From assembly GCF_040892615.1 (NCBI RefSeq), contig NZ_JBFRYC010000003.1, forward strand, positions 372,001 to 436,000: DNA of 64,000 nucleotides. Direction: 5' to 3'. Shown in pieces: positions 17,299 through 25,630 of this stretch. This DNA comes from Thioclava arctica. Lineage in GTDB: Bacteria > Pseudomonadota > Alphaproteobacteria > Rhodobacterales > Rhodobacteraceae. A program made the translations under genes and the position numbers. Each line of letters starts with the position of its first letter. Position 1 is the stretch's first letter. Under the pieces are notes generated by a model that did no database searches, was not told the DNA's origin, and saw nothing but the letters and a program-made list of their open reading frames with translations.

Positions 17299-18567
17299 AT
17301 GGCAAACCTTTCCTATCTTATCCCTCTGAGTTTCGTGGCATTTTCCGGGCTGGCCGCCTGTGCCGGTCCCCCCGAATCTTCGCCGCGCCCGATGGCGAAG
17401 GGGGCAACCCCGGTGGCTGATGCGATCCCCGCCGCCGATCCTGCGACCGAGGCGCGTTTTGAGGCGTGGCTTCGGGGGTTCAAATCGCGCGCGATGGCCA
17501 ATGGTATCAGCGACGCGACGTGGACCCGCGCGATGGCGGATGTGCGCTATAATCCCAAGGTGATCGAGCGCGACCGTTATCAATCGGAATTCACCAAATC
17601 CATCTGGGATTATCTCGATAGCGCGGTTTCGCCCGAACGGGTGGCGACCGGCCAGCAGATGCTGCGCCAATATGGCCCACAGCTGAACGCGATCGAAAAG
17701 AAATACGGCGTCGACAAAGAGGTTGTCGTTGCGATTTGGGGCATGGAAAGCCGCTATGGCGCGCATCGCGGCACCACCGCAATCATCCCCGCACTGGCGA
17801 CGCTGGCCTATGACGGGCGGCGCGGCGAATTCTTTGCCAAGCAGTTGATTGCCGCGCTCAAGATCATCCAGTCGGGCGATGTCGATGAACGCCACATGAC
17901 CGGATCATGGGCGGGCGCGATGGGCCATACGCAGTTCATCCCGACCTCATATGAGGCCTATGCGGTCGATTTCACCGGCGACGGCAAGCGCGACATCTGG
18001 TCGAATGATCCGACCGATGCGCTGGCCTCGACGGCGGCGTATCTGGCGCGCTCGGGTTGGTCGAAGGGGCAGCCTTGGGGGGTCGAGGTCGCCTTGCCTG
18101 CGGGCTTCAATTACAGCCTGACCGGCAAGGGCACCAAGAAGTCGCCCGCGCAATGGGCGGCACTGGGTGTGCGCTCGGCGACGGGCGGGTCGATTGCGAA
18201 TTACGGCCCCGCCTCGATCCTTGTGCCTGCGGGGGCGAAGGGACCTGCCTTCATGATCTTCGGGAATTTCCGGGCAATCTCGCGCTACAATGCCGCCGAT
18301 AGCTATGTGATCGGGGTCGGGCATCTGGCGGATCGTATCAAGGGCAAGGGGCCGTTCGTGCGGGACTGGCCGCGCACCGGCAAGCCGCTGAGCGCGCCGC
18401 AGAAGATCGAGCTGCAGGAACGGCTGACGGCGGCGGGCTATGATACCGATGGCACCGATGGCAAGATCGGGCCGAACACGGCCAAGGCAATCGTGGCCTA
18501 TCAGAAGGCCAATGGGCTTGCGCCCGATGGCTATGCCACGCTGGAGCTGTTGCAGACCCTGCGCTAG
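17299..18567 (+). CDS. Lytic murein transglycosylase (MltB-type) with C-terminal peptidoglycan-binding domain
   Basis: A 422-residue lipoprotein. The N-terminus ends in the lipobox GLAAC (Cys about 21), followed by a Pro/Ala linker. The catalytic SLT/MltB domain has IWGMESRYGAHRG with the catalytic Glu near residue 150, then GSWAGAMGHTQFIPTSY and ANYGPASILVP. The last 60 residues (IELQERLTAAGYDTDGTDGK onward) form a PG_binding_1 domain. It cleaves the MurNAc-GlcNAc bond to 1,6-anhydro products in the periplasm, for wall turnover. Its 3' end overlaps the convergent nnrU-like gene by four bases. Confidence 0.93.
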   Translation: MANLSYLIPLSFVAFSGLAACAGPPESSPRPMAKGATPVADAIPAADPATEARFEAWLRGFKSRAMANGISDATWTRAMADVRYNPKVIERDRYQSEFTKSIWDYLDSAVSPERVATGQQMLRQYGPQLNAIEKKYGVDKEVVVAIWGMESRYGAHRGTTAIIPALATLAYDGRRGEFFAKQLIAALKIIQSGDVDERHMTGSWAGAMGHTQFIPTSYEAYAVDFTGDGKRDIWSNDPTDALASTAAYLARSGWSKGQPWGVEVALPAGFNYSLTGKGTKKSPAQWAALGVRSATGGSIANYGPASILVPAGAKGPAFMIFGNFRAISRYNAADSYVIGVGHLADRIKGKGPFVRDWPRTGKPLSAPQKIELQERLTAAGYDTDGTDGKIGPNTAKAIVAYQKANGLAPDGYATLELLQTLR

Positions 18568-19250
18568 GGCTGCGGGCTGACACCGATGACGGGGGCGTGT
18601 AGGGAATAGAGCGCGCCCCACACGCCTACCGCCACGATCAAGCGCAGCGGCGAGGGCAGGGCTTTTGGCCGCCAACGCCCGCACAGTAGCGCGGCAAAGG
18701 GGATCAGGGCTGTGTGCGCGCTCAGCCTTTGCCAGTCCGCTGCGCCCCAGACACGGCGCTTGCGCGCCTCAAGCGCGCGAATCCCAGCGCCGGTGAACAG
18801 CGCAAACGCTCCGAACAGAATAACATGTGCCAGATCGCCATTGGCAATCAGATGCGCGCTTGCCCACAACAGGATCGCCCATAGCAGCGGTTGGCGGGTC
18901 AGCCCTGCGATGCCCGGACGGGTCGGGTCGAACCCACTGGCGCGCCCTTCAAAGGCGAAGGGATTGGGCGCGCCCACCCCGTAGCTACCCAGCACAATCG
19001 CCAAAGGCATCGCGATATTGACCAGCCAACGCGCCCAACTGTCTTGCGACCATAGCTCGACATAGGGCGCGCGCCCGGCGGCAAAGATCAGCCAAAACAG
19101 CAGCACGGTCGAGAGTGTGGAAAACGCAATCGTCCAGCCGCGCGCACCAAGGGTCGCAACCAACACGCCCTTGAGGCGCGGCATCGACGGGATCGCGTGC
19201 GAGGCGAGAAAGGCAAATCCCGCCAGAAAGAATTCACCCCAGCCGTTCAT
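18564..19250 (-). CDS. NnrU family membrane protein
   Basis: A 228-residue polytopic inner-membrane protein with roughly six hydrophobic segments. FAFLASHAIPSMPRLKG near the N-terminus, RHPQLLWAI-like LTRQPLLWAILLWASAHLI, and the closing LHAPVIGVSP match NnrU, a protein linked to nitrite/nitric-oxide reduction in denitrifiers and related to zeta-carotene isomerase Z-ISO. No denitrification genes are nearby, so that role is uncertain here. It overlaps the upstream transporter gene by four bases and should be translated with it. Confidence 0.85.
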   Translation of the reverse strand: MNGWGEFFLAGFAFLASHAIPSMPRLKGVLVATLGARGWTIAFSTLSTVLLFWLIFAAGRAPYVELWSQDSWARWLVNIAMPLAIVLGSYGVGAPNPFAFEGRASGFDPTRPGIAGLTRQPLLWAILLWASAHLIANGDLAHVILFGAFALFTGAGIRALEARKRRVWGAADWQRLSAHTALIPFAALLCGRWRPKALPSPLRLIVAVGVWGALYSLHAPVIGVSPQP

Positions 19251-20122
19251 CGCACGACCTTTTGCTTGGACAGCTGTACGGCCAGAATGCCCCCCGCAAT
19301 CACCGCAACCCCCAGCGCATCATGCCAATCCAGCGGATCGCCCAGAACGACCGCCGCAATCGCTACGCCAAAGACTGGCGTGAGGAAGTGGAACGTCGCT
19401 GCGCGCACCGCGCCGATCCGCCCGACCAATTGAAACCAGATCCAGGTCGCGGCGAGCCCCGGCACCAGGACCGTGTAGATAAATGCGGTGGCAAGCTTGG
19501 GTGTGACATCTACCGCAATCGCCTCGGTCAGCCCCGAGACCACGGCCAGCACCGCTGCCCCGATGAGCATCTGCAATCCCACAACCATCAACACGCCGCC
19601 CCCGCCGGAACTCGCTCCGCGTACGGTGAGTGTGGCCACCGCAAGTGCAAGCGCGCCAAAAACACACAGCATCAAGCCATAGGGGTCCACTCCGCCTTGC
19701 AACCGCGCGCCCATGATGATCGCAACGCCCGCAAACCCTGCGATCAGCCCGATCAGCCCCAAAGGAGAGAGGCGCTCGCGAAACACAATCCAGCCCAATG
19801 CGCCCACGATCAGCGGCATGGTCGAGGCGATGATCGCCGCAACCGAGGCCGCAACCGTTGTCATCGCGACCCAGTTAAAGCCCAGATACAGCGCATTCTG
19901 GCAGATCCCGAACAGGATTGTGGCGCGCCATTGTGCCCGGTTCAGCCGCCAGCTTTGTCCCAGCGCAAGGGCTAGCACGATGCCCAGCACACCGGAGATC
20001 AGAAAGCGGAAAGACAGCGAGGCAAGGGGCGGTGCCTGAGCTACGATAATGTGGGTCGATGTAAAGGCCGACGACCACATCAGGGCAAAGGCCAACCCCA
20101 TTCCGATAGAGCGCAGATCCAT
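19247..20122 (-). CDS. EamA/DMT superfamily transporter
   Basis: A 291-residue inner-membrane protein with ten likely transmembrane helices arranged as two EamA repeats (first GLAFALMWSSAFTSTHIIVA; second beginning LMLCVFGALALAVATLTVR). RERLSPLGLIGLIAGFAGVA ends the first repeat. DMT transporters export metabolites or drugs; the substrate is unknown. I use the ATG at 20122 (MDLRSIGMG), with GGGGGA just upstream, over a TTG nine codons earlier. The stop overlaps the NnrU start (ATGA). Confidence 0.88.
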   Translation of the reverse strand: MDLRSIGMGLAFALMWSSAFTSTHIIVAQAPPLASLSFRFLISGVLGIVLALALGQSWRLNRAQWRATILFGICQNALYLGFNWVAMTTVAASVAAIIASTMPLIVGALGWIVFRERLSPLGLIGLIAGFAGVAIIMGARLQGGVDPYGLMLCVFGALALAVATLTVRGASSGGGGVLMVVGLQMLIGAAVLAVVSGLTEAIAVDVTPKLATAFIYTVLVPGLAATWIWFQLVGRIGAVRAATFHFLTPVFGVAIAAVVLGDPLDWHDALGVAVIAGGILAVQLSKQKVVR

Positions 20123-20150
20123 ACGTCCCCCAAAGCGTAATGTCGGCAAT

Positions 20151-20186
20151 GAAAAGGGCCGCCTGCGTCATTGCGCTAGCGGCCCT
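20151..20186 (-). terminator. Rho-independent terminator after the HU gene
   Basis: Read leftward, AGGGCCGC (20186-20179) pairs with GCGGCCCT (20062-type arm at 20162-20155) across a loop that can itself pair in part. A run of T follows (AAAA at 20152-20155 on the given strand). It lies about 35 bases after the HU stop. Confidence 0.75.
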
Positions 20187-20220
20187 GTCTGTCGTGTGTC
20201 CCTCGTTAAGCGAGAGGGGA

Positions 20221-20508
20221 TCAGGCGTTGACGCTGTCTTTAAGCGCTTTGGCCACGGTAACCTTGACTTGCTTGTCGGCGGGCTTTTGCATCTGCTCAC
20301 CGGTAGCGGGGTTGCGCACCATACGCTCGGGACGCTCGCGGCAGTAAACTTTGCCAATGCCCGGAAGGGTCACGGCACCGCCTGCAGCGACTTCTTTGGT
20401 GATCACGTCGGTCATCGCGTCCAGCGCGGCCGAGGCGGTTTTCTTGTCGGCGTCCATTGCTTCGGCGAGTGCAGCCACAAGCTGTGTCTTGGTCATCGGT
20501 TTCGACAT
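20221..20508 (-). CDS. HU family DNA-binding protein
   Basis: A 95-residue histone-like protein that bends DNA and helps organise the nucleoid as a dimer. The helical dimerisation region (TKTQLVAALAEAMDADKKTA) and the beta-arm with RNPATGEQMQKPADKQVKV, including the intercalating Pro of RNPATG, are clear. The length is normal. AGAGGATTAAATATG supplies a start signal. It is monocistronic, with its own terminator downstream. Confidence 0.95.
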   Translation of the reverse strand: MSKPMTKTQLVAALAEAMDADKKTASAALDAMTDVITKEVAAGGAVTLPGIGKVYCRERPERMVRNPATGEQMQKPADKQVKVTVAKALKDSVNA

Positions 20509-20639
20509 ATTTAATCCTCTCTTCGCCCCGCTTGGCCGGGGTCAATTTCGTCCGCATCACGCGGTTGGTCGGCAATGTTCGACACGTTTTTATTGAGCAA
20601 GGCAAGACCTTTTCGCCTTATTTCATGGATTTTCCTGCG

Positions 20640-22115
20640 TCACAGGAAGGCTGTTTCCTCGAAACTGCGCAATTTCCGGCTGTGAATGCGCTCCAACGGC
20701 ATTTCGCGCAGCTTCTCCATCGCGCGGATGCCGATCAACAGGTGGTTGGACACTTGCGAGCGATAAAACTCGGTCGCCATGCCCGGCAGCTTCAACTCGC
20801 CATGCAGCGGTTTGTCGGAAACACAGAGCAATGTGCCGTAGGGAACGCGAAAGCGAAATCCGTTTGCAGCGATCGTTGCGCTTTCCATATCCAGCGCGAC
20901 GGCGCGTGACTGGCTAAGCCGATGCACCGGACCGGATTGGTCGCGCAGCTCCCAGTTGCGGTTGTCGATTGTCGCGACCGTGCCCGTGCGCATGATCCGT
21001 TTAAGCTCAAACCCGTCCAGATCGGTGACTTCGGCCACGGCCTCTTGCAGGGCAATCTGAATTTCGGCCAAGGCCGGGATCGGCACCCAGACCGGTAAGT
21101 CGTCATCAAGCACATGATCCTCGCGCAGATAGGCATGAGCCAGCACGAAATCGCCCAAGGATTGCGAGTTGCGCAGCCCCGCGCAATGCCCGACCATCAG
21201 CCAGGCATGCGGGCGCAGAACGGCGATATGATCGGTCGCGGTTTTCGCGTTCGACGGACCAACCCCGATATTGACCAGCGTGATGCCTTGCCCATCCGGC
21301 CGCTTGAGGTGGTAGGTCGGCATTTGCGGCAGTTTCGCGAGGCCGGGAATTTGCTCTTGCGGATCAAAGATTTCCTGATTGCCGGGCGCAACAAAGCTGG
21401 AATAGCCCGAATGCGGATCCGCCAGCATCCGGCGCGCCACATCTTCGAATTCATCGACGTAGAATTGGTAGTTGGTGAACAGAACATGGTTTTGGAAATG
21501 CTCGGCGGCAGTCGCGGTGTAATGCGACAGACGCGCCAACGAATAATCCACGCGCTGGGCGGTGAAAGGGGCCAGATGGCCTGACCCATCCGGGTTCGGC
21601 CCGGCGGTACCGTTGACAATATCGTCGTTCATCGAGGCCAGATCGGGCACGTCGAACACATCGCGCAGGCTGAAATCCAGTACGCCTTCTTGGGGCACGG
21701 TCACATCCGGATGCGCGGCGACGGCGAAATGCACCGGCATCGGCGTATCCGAGGGACCAACTTGCACCGGCACGCCGTGATTGCGCATCAGCAAGCCCAG
21801 TTGCTGCGTCAGATAATTGCGAAACAGATCGGGCCGCGTCAGCGTGGCCGTATAAGTCCCCGGCACTGGCACATGGCCAAAGCTCATCCGGTTGTCACCC
21901 TTGATATGCGAGGGCACGGTGATGCGCACCTCAGGGTAAAAGGCGCGAAACCGTGCTGTTGCGCGTTTAGATTCCAACGTGTCGTTGAATTTCTCCAGCA
22001 AAAAACTGGTGGCCTGTTCATACAGTTCCTCAAGGCGCGCCACGGCGGCCTCGGCATCGGTGAAACGTTCCGGATCGCGCGCGTCCGGGGTCAGGGTCGT
22101 GAGAGGTTCGTTCAT
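20640..22115 (-). CDS. amn: AMP nucleosidase
   Basis: A 491-residue enzyme that splits AMP into adenine and ribose 5-phosphate. The N-terminal AMN domain covers about the first 180 residues (FYPEVRITVPSHIKGDNRMS). The C-terminal half is a phosphorylase-type nucleosidase domain (VNIGVGPSNAKTATDHIAVL, HAWLMVGHCAGLRNSQ, and ALDMESATIAANGFRFRVP with the base-recognising MES). It follows the adenine deaminase gene with a four-base overlap, so the adenine released by this enzyme is the substrate of its operon partner. Confidence 0.95.
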   Translation of the reverse strand: MNEPLTTLTPDARDPERFTDAEAAVARLEELYEQATSFLLEKFNDTLESKRATARFRAFYPEVRITVPSHIKGDNRMSFGHVPVPGTYTATLTRPDLFRNYLTQQLGLLMRNHGVPVQVGPSDTPMPVHFAVAAHPDVTVPQEGVLDFSLRDVFDVPDLASMNDDIVNGTAGPNPDGSGHLAPFTAQRVDYSLARLSHYTATAAEHFQNHVLFTNYQFYVDEFEDVARRMLADPHSGYSSFVAPGNQEIFDPQEQIPGLAKLPQMPTYHLKRPDGQGITLVNIGVGPSNAKTATDHIAVLRPHAWLMVGHCAGLRNSQSLGDFVLAHAYLREDHVLDDDLPVWVPIPALAEIQIALQEAVAEVTDLDGFELKRIMRTGTVATIDNRNWELRDQSGPVHRLSQSRAVALDMESATIAANGFRFRVPYGTLLCVSDKPLHGELKLPGMATEFYRSQVSNHLLIGIRAMEKLREMPLERIHSRKLRSFEETAFL

Positions 22116-23914
22116 TTGAATAATTCCGTCAGTTCAAAGCGCGTCACGTCGACCAGCCCCAGATCCGAAATCCGAATTTCAGGGATGACGACAAGCGCGA
22201 GTAGCGAATGCTGCATGTAAGCGTTGTTCAGGGTGCAGCCGCAATCGGCCATTGCCTGCACCATTTTTCCGGCACGTTCGGCCACGGTCGCGGCGGGATC
22301 ATCCGACATCAGCCCGGCGATAGGCAGCGGCACGGTGGCGATCTCGGCCCCGTCTTTCCAGACCGAAATGCCACCGCCCATCTCGCCCAAAGCATTGGCA
22401 CAGGCGGCCATCATCTCGCGGTCGGTGCCCACCACGATCATGTGGTGGCTGTCATGGGCAACGGTAGACCCTATCGCCATGCGGCCCTTGTAGCCAAAGC
22501 CCGAGACAAACCCGTTGGTCACGCCGCCGGTGCCTTGGTGACGCTCGACGAGGGCGATCTGGGCAATGTCTTTGGCGGTGTCGGGCTGGGCCAGACCGTC
22601 CGTCACATCCAGTTCCGCCGTGAGCGCCTTGGTTGGGGCCTGATTTTCAACGACCCCGATCACGCGGGCAGTGACCGTGTTGGCCCCTTCGGGCGCGGCG
22701 ATTGCGAAGTCTTCTGCTGTCAGTGTCTTGCCCAGATGCACGGTATTGCGCGCGCTTTCGGGCCACGCGAAGTGCGGGCATTCTACCAGCAATTTGCCGT
22801 CTTTTGCGACCGTGCGGCCACGCGCGATCACGTGCTCGACTGGCAGAGTGGCCAGATCCGAGGTCAGGATCAGATCGGCGCGCCGACCCGGCGTGATGCT
22901 CCCCAACTCGCGCTCTAGCCCGAAATGGGTGGCGGTGTTGATCGTGCACATTTGCAGCGCGACCAGCGGTTCGGCCCCGCAGGTCACGGCATGGCGAAAC
23001 ACCCGGTTCATATGCCCGTCATGCACCAGCGTGCCGGAATGGCAATCATCGGTGCACAGAATGAAATTGCGCGGATCGAGGCCCTTTTCGGTGACCGCGG
23101 TAATCTGCGTTTCCACGTCATACCAAGCCGAGCCCAGCCGCATCATCGAGCGCATCCCCTGACGCACCCGCGCAATCGCGTCGGCCTCGCAGGTGCCTTC
23201 GTGATCATCCGCTGGACCACCCGCCACATAGGCGCGAAACGCGGCCCCCAGATCGGGCGAGGCGTAGTGCCCGCCCACCGTCTTGCCCGAATTCTGCGTC
23301 GCCGCAATCTCGGCCAGCATCTTGGGGTCGCCCGCAACCACGCCGGGGAAATTCATCATCTCACCGAGGCCCACGATGCCCGGCCATTGCATCGCAGCCG
23401 ATACATCCTCGGGGGTGATTTCAAAGCCGGTCGTCTCAAGCCCCGGTGCCGAGGGCGCGCAGGACGGCATCTGGGTGAAGATGTTGACGGGCTGCATCAG
23501 CGCCTCGTCATGCATCATCTTGACGCCCTCAAGGCCCAGCACATTGGCGATCTCATGGGGGTCGGTGAACATGCTTGTCGTGCCATGCGGGATCACAGCG
23601 GCGGCAAATTCCGCCGGTGTCAGCATGCCAGATTCAATATGCATATGCGCATCGCACAGGCCCGGCACCATGTAGCGCCCATTGGCCTCGATGACCTCGG
23701 TGTCGGGGCCGATTGCAGAAGACAGATCGGGCGCAATGGCGGCAAAGCGCCCCTCGGCTACGGCAATATCGTAGCCTTCAAGCACCTCACGCGAATGCAC
23801 ATTCACCCATTTGCCACCCCTGATCACAAGGTCGGCAGGCTCACGCCCGGCGGCTACGGCAATCAAGCGCGCAGCAGCCTCGGGCCAGGATTTGATTTTG
23901 TTGCTAAGTTCCAT
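22112..23914 (-). CDS. ade: Adenine deaminase
   Basis: A 600-residue amidohydrolase converting adenine to hypoxanthine and ammonia. The metal-binding DAHMHIESGML is at about residues 89-99 (His90, His92), and LCTDDCHSGTLV carries the later Asp/His. GGGISVWKDG and CTLNNAYMQHSLLALVVIPE at the end are typical of bacterial Ade. The ATG at 23914 (MELSNKIKSW) is preferred over one five codons earlier because AGG lies seven bases upstream of it. It is translationally coupled to amn. Confidence 0.94.
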   Translation of the reverse strand: MELSNKIKSWPEAAARLIAVAAGREPADLVIRGGKWVNVHSREVLEGYDIAVAEGRFAAIAPDLSSAIGPDTEVIEANGRYMVPGLCDAHMHIESGMLTPAEFAAAVIPHGTTSMFTDPHEIANVLGLEGVKMMHDEALMQPVNIFTQMPSCAPSAPGLETTGFEITPEDVSAAMQWPGIVGLGEMMNFPGVVAGDPKMLAEIAATQNSGKTVGGHYASPDLGAAFRAYVAGGPADDHEGTCEADAIARVRQGMRSMMRLGSAWYDVETQITAVTEKGLDPRNFILCTDDCHSGTLVHDGHMNRVFRHAVTCGAEPLVALQMCTINTATHFGLERELGSITPGRRADLILTSDLATLPVEHVIARGRTVAKDGKLLVECPHFAWPESARNTVHLGKTLTAEDFAIAAPEGANTVTARVIGVVENQAPTKALTAELDVTDGLAQPDTAKDIAQIALVERHQGTGGVTNGFVSGFGYKGRMAIGSTVAHDSHHMIVVGTDREMMAACANALGEMGGGISVWKDGAEIATVPLPIAGLMSDDPAATVAERAGKMVQAMADCGCTLNNAYMQHSLLALVVIPEIRISDLGLVDVTRFELTELFK

Positions 23915-24016
23915 GTCCCAGCCTGTCATTGACCGCGCGAAGGTTCAAGAGACGTTGTGATGCGTTCACGCAGGCTCTACCTAGGTCAGATGACAGTTCG
24001 GCAAAGGGGGGCGGAA

Positions 24017-24871
24017 ATGCCCACGCTTCTTTCCATCGGACACGGCTATAGTGCCCAAGCGCTAGCGCCGCTGTTGTTGGCGCGCGGTTGGCGGGTGATC
24101 GGTACAACGCGCTCGGCAGACAAGGCGGAACGCCTGCGCGCGCAAGGGATCGAGCCGATGATCTGGGAAGGCGGCGATCTACCGCTTGAGGGGGTCAGCC
24201 ATGTGCTGAGTTCCGTGGCCCCCGGTCCCGAGGGCGACCCGGTGCTGGCGGCTGCGGGTGCGCAACTCGCGCAGGCCGCGCCGCAGCTTGACTGGGTCGG
24301 CTATCTCTCGACGATTGGCGTATACGGCGATCACGCGGGCGGCTGGGTGGATGAGGCTACGCCACTGACCCCCGCCACCCAACGCGGGCAGGCGCGTGTC
24401 GAGGCCGAGGCTGCGTGGGGCGCGCTTGGAGCCTCCCATCGTCTGCCGCTGCATATCTTTCGCCTTGCCGGGATTTACGGCCCCGGTCGCGGGCCATTTG
24501 AAAAGTTGCGCCAAGGGAGCGCGCGTCGGATCATCAAGCCGGGGCAGGTCTTCTCGCGCATCCATGTCGCGGATATCGCGCAAGTGCTTTTGGCGTCGAT
24601 CGACCGGCCCGATCCGGGGGGAGTTTATAACGTCTGCGACGATGATCCGGCCCCACCGGAAGACGTGATCAGCTACGCTGCGGAATTGCTGGGCTTGCCT
24701 CAGCCGCCCGCCGTCGATTTTGACACGGCAGACTTGTCGCCGATGGCGCGCAGTTTCTATGGCGAAAGCAAGCGGGTGCGAAACGACAAGATCAAGCGCG
24801 ATCTGGGCGTTGCCCTGCGCTATCGCGACTATCGCGCGGGGCTGCGTGCGCTGCTGGAACAAGAGGGCTGA
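24017..24871 (+). CDS. NAD(P)-dependent SDR-type epimerase/reductase (YeeZ-like)
   Basis: A 284-residue extended SDR protein. The dinucleotide-binding loop is SIGHGYSAQALAPLL at the N-terminus. YLSTIGVYGDHAGGWVDEAT near residue 95, FRLAGIYGPGRGPF and IHVADIAQVLLASID follow the YeeZ/NAD-epimerase pattern. No substrate can be named. The frame is open 60 bases further upstream, but the ATG at 24017 is preceded by AAAGGGGGGCGGAA. It is divergent from ade, with about 100 bases between. Confidence 0.85.
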   Translation: MPTLLSIGHGYSAQALAPLLLARGWRVIGTTRSADKAERLRAQGIEPMIWEGGDLPLEGVSHVLSSVAPGPEGDPVLAAAGAQLAQAAPQLDWVGYLSTIGVYGDHAGGWVDEATPLTPATQRGQARVEAEAAWGALGASHRLPLHIFRLAGIYGPGRGPFEKLRQGSARRIIKPGQVFSRIHVADIAQVLLASIDRPDPGGVYNVCDDDPAPPEDVISYAAELLGLPQPPAVDFDTADLSPMARSFYGESKRVRNDKIKRDLGVALRYRDYRAGLRALLEQEG

Positions 24872-24976
24872 GTCCTTTTCCCGCCTGTGCATCATCACAA
24901 TCGCGCGGATGGCTTGCACCTTCGTCTCAGCCGTGTCCCAATATGGCCAATGATGGGGGCGCAATAGGGGGGCGGC

Positions 24977-25573
24977 ATGTATACGGTGATCGGCACGGTG
25001 GGCTCACGCACGTTGCGCGTTTTATGGACGCTCGAAGAGTTGGGGCTGGACTATGAACATGTGCGCGCTGAGCCGCGTTCAAGCGATGTGGTGGCCTTTA
25101 ATCCGGCGGGCAAGGTGCCAGTGCTGGTGGTGGATGGCACGCCAATTACCGATTCCACGGCGATTATCACCTATCTGGCGGATGCGCATGGCAAGCTGAC
25201 ACATAAAGCGGGCTCACTGGAGCGGGCGCGGCAAGACAGCCTGACGCAATTTTTGCTTGATGAGTTTGACGCCAGTCTCTGGACCGCGGCGCGCCACAGT
25301 TTCGTGCTTCCTGAAGAGCTGCGGCTGTCTGGCATCAAGAACAGCCTGCGTTGGGAATTTGAACGCTCGCAGCACACGCTGATGCATCGGATGGGCGAGG
25401 GCGATTTCGTGATGGGAGACGAGATGACGGTGCCTGATATCATTCTGGCGCATTGTCTGGATTGGGCGTTGCTGTCGAAATTTCCGATCACCGAGCATCG
25501 CTTGAGCGCGTATCACGCCCGGATGCGTGCACGTCCCGCCTATCAGCGCGCTGTGGCGAAACGCGACGGCTAA
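24977..25573 (+). CDS. Glutathione S-transferase family protein
   Basis: A 198-residue GST-like protein. The thioredoxin-fold N-terminus (SRTLRVLWTLEELGLDYEHV) is followed by FNPAGKVPVLVVDGTPITDS, in which the cis-Pro (VPVL) and the Asp/Ser pair that binds glutathione are in place (TDSTAIITYLA). The all-helical C-terminal domain contains GDEMTVPDIILAHCLDWA. It may conjugate or reduce electrophiles with glutathione; the substrate is unknown. GGGGGGCGGCATG provides the start. Confidence 0.9.
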   Translation: MYTVIGTVGSRTLRVLWTLEELGLDYEHVRAEPRSSDVVAFNPAGKVPVLVVDGTPITDSTAIITYLADAHGKLTHKAGSLERARQDSLTQFLLDEFDASLWTAARHSFVLPEELRLSGIKNSLRWEFERSQHTLMHRMGEGDFVMGDEMTVPDIILAHCLDWALLSKFPITEHRLSAYHARMRARPAYQRAVAKRDG

Positions 25574-25630
25574 AGGGGCGCTGCCCCTCTGGCCTGCGGC
25601 CATTCACCCCGGGATATTTCAATCAGGGGA
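25574..25630. repeat. Palindromic intergenic element of rhodobacterial type
   Basis: Directly after the GST stop, AGGGGC and GCCCCT form a 6-base stem around GCT, followed by CTGGCCTGCGGCCATTCAC and CACCCCGGGATATTTC. This hairpin plus GGGATATTT combination recurs after genes in Rhodobacteraceae chromosomes from general knowledge; no second copy was found in this window. It lies between convergent genes and may act as a bidirectional terminator. Confidence 0.5.
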
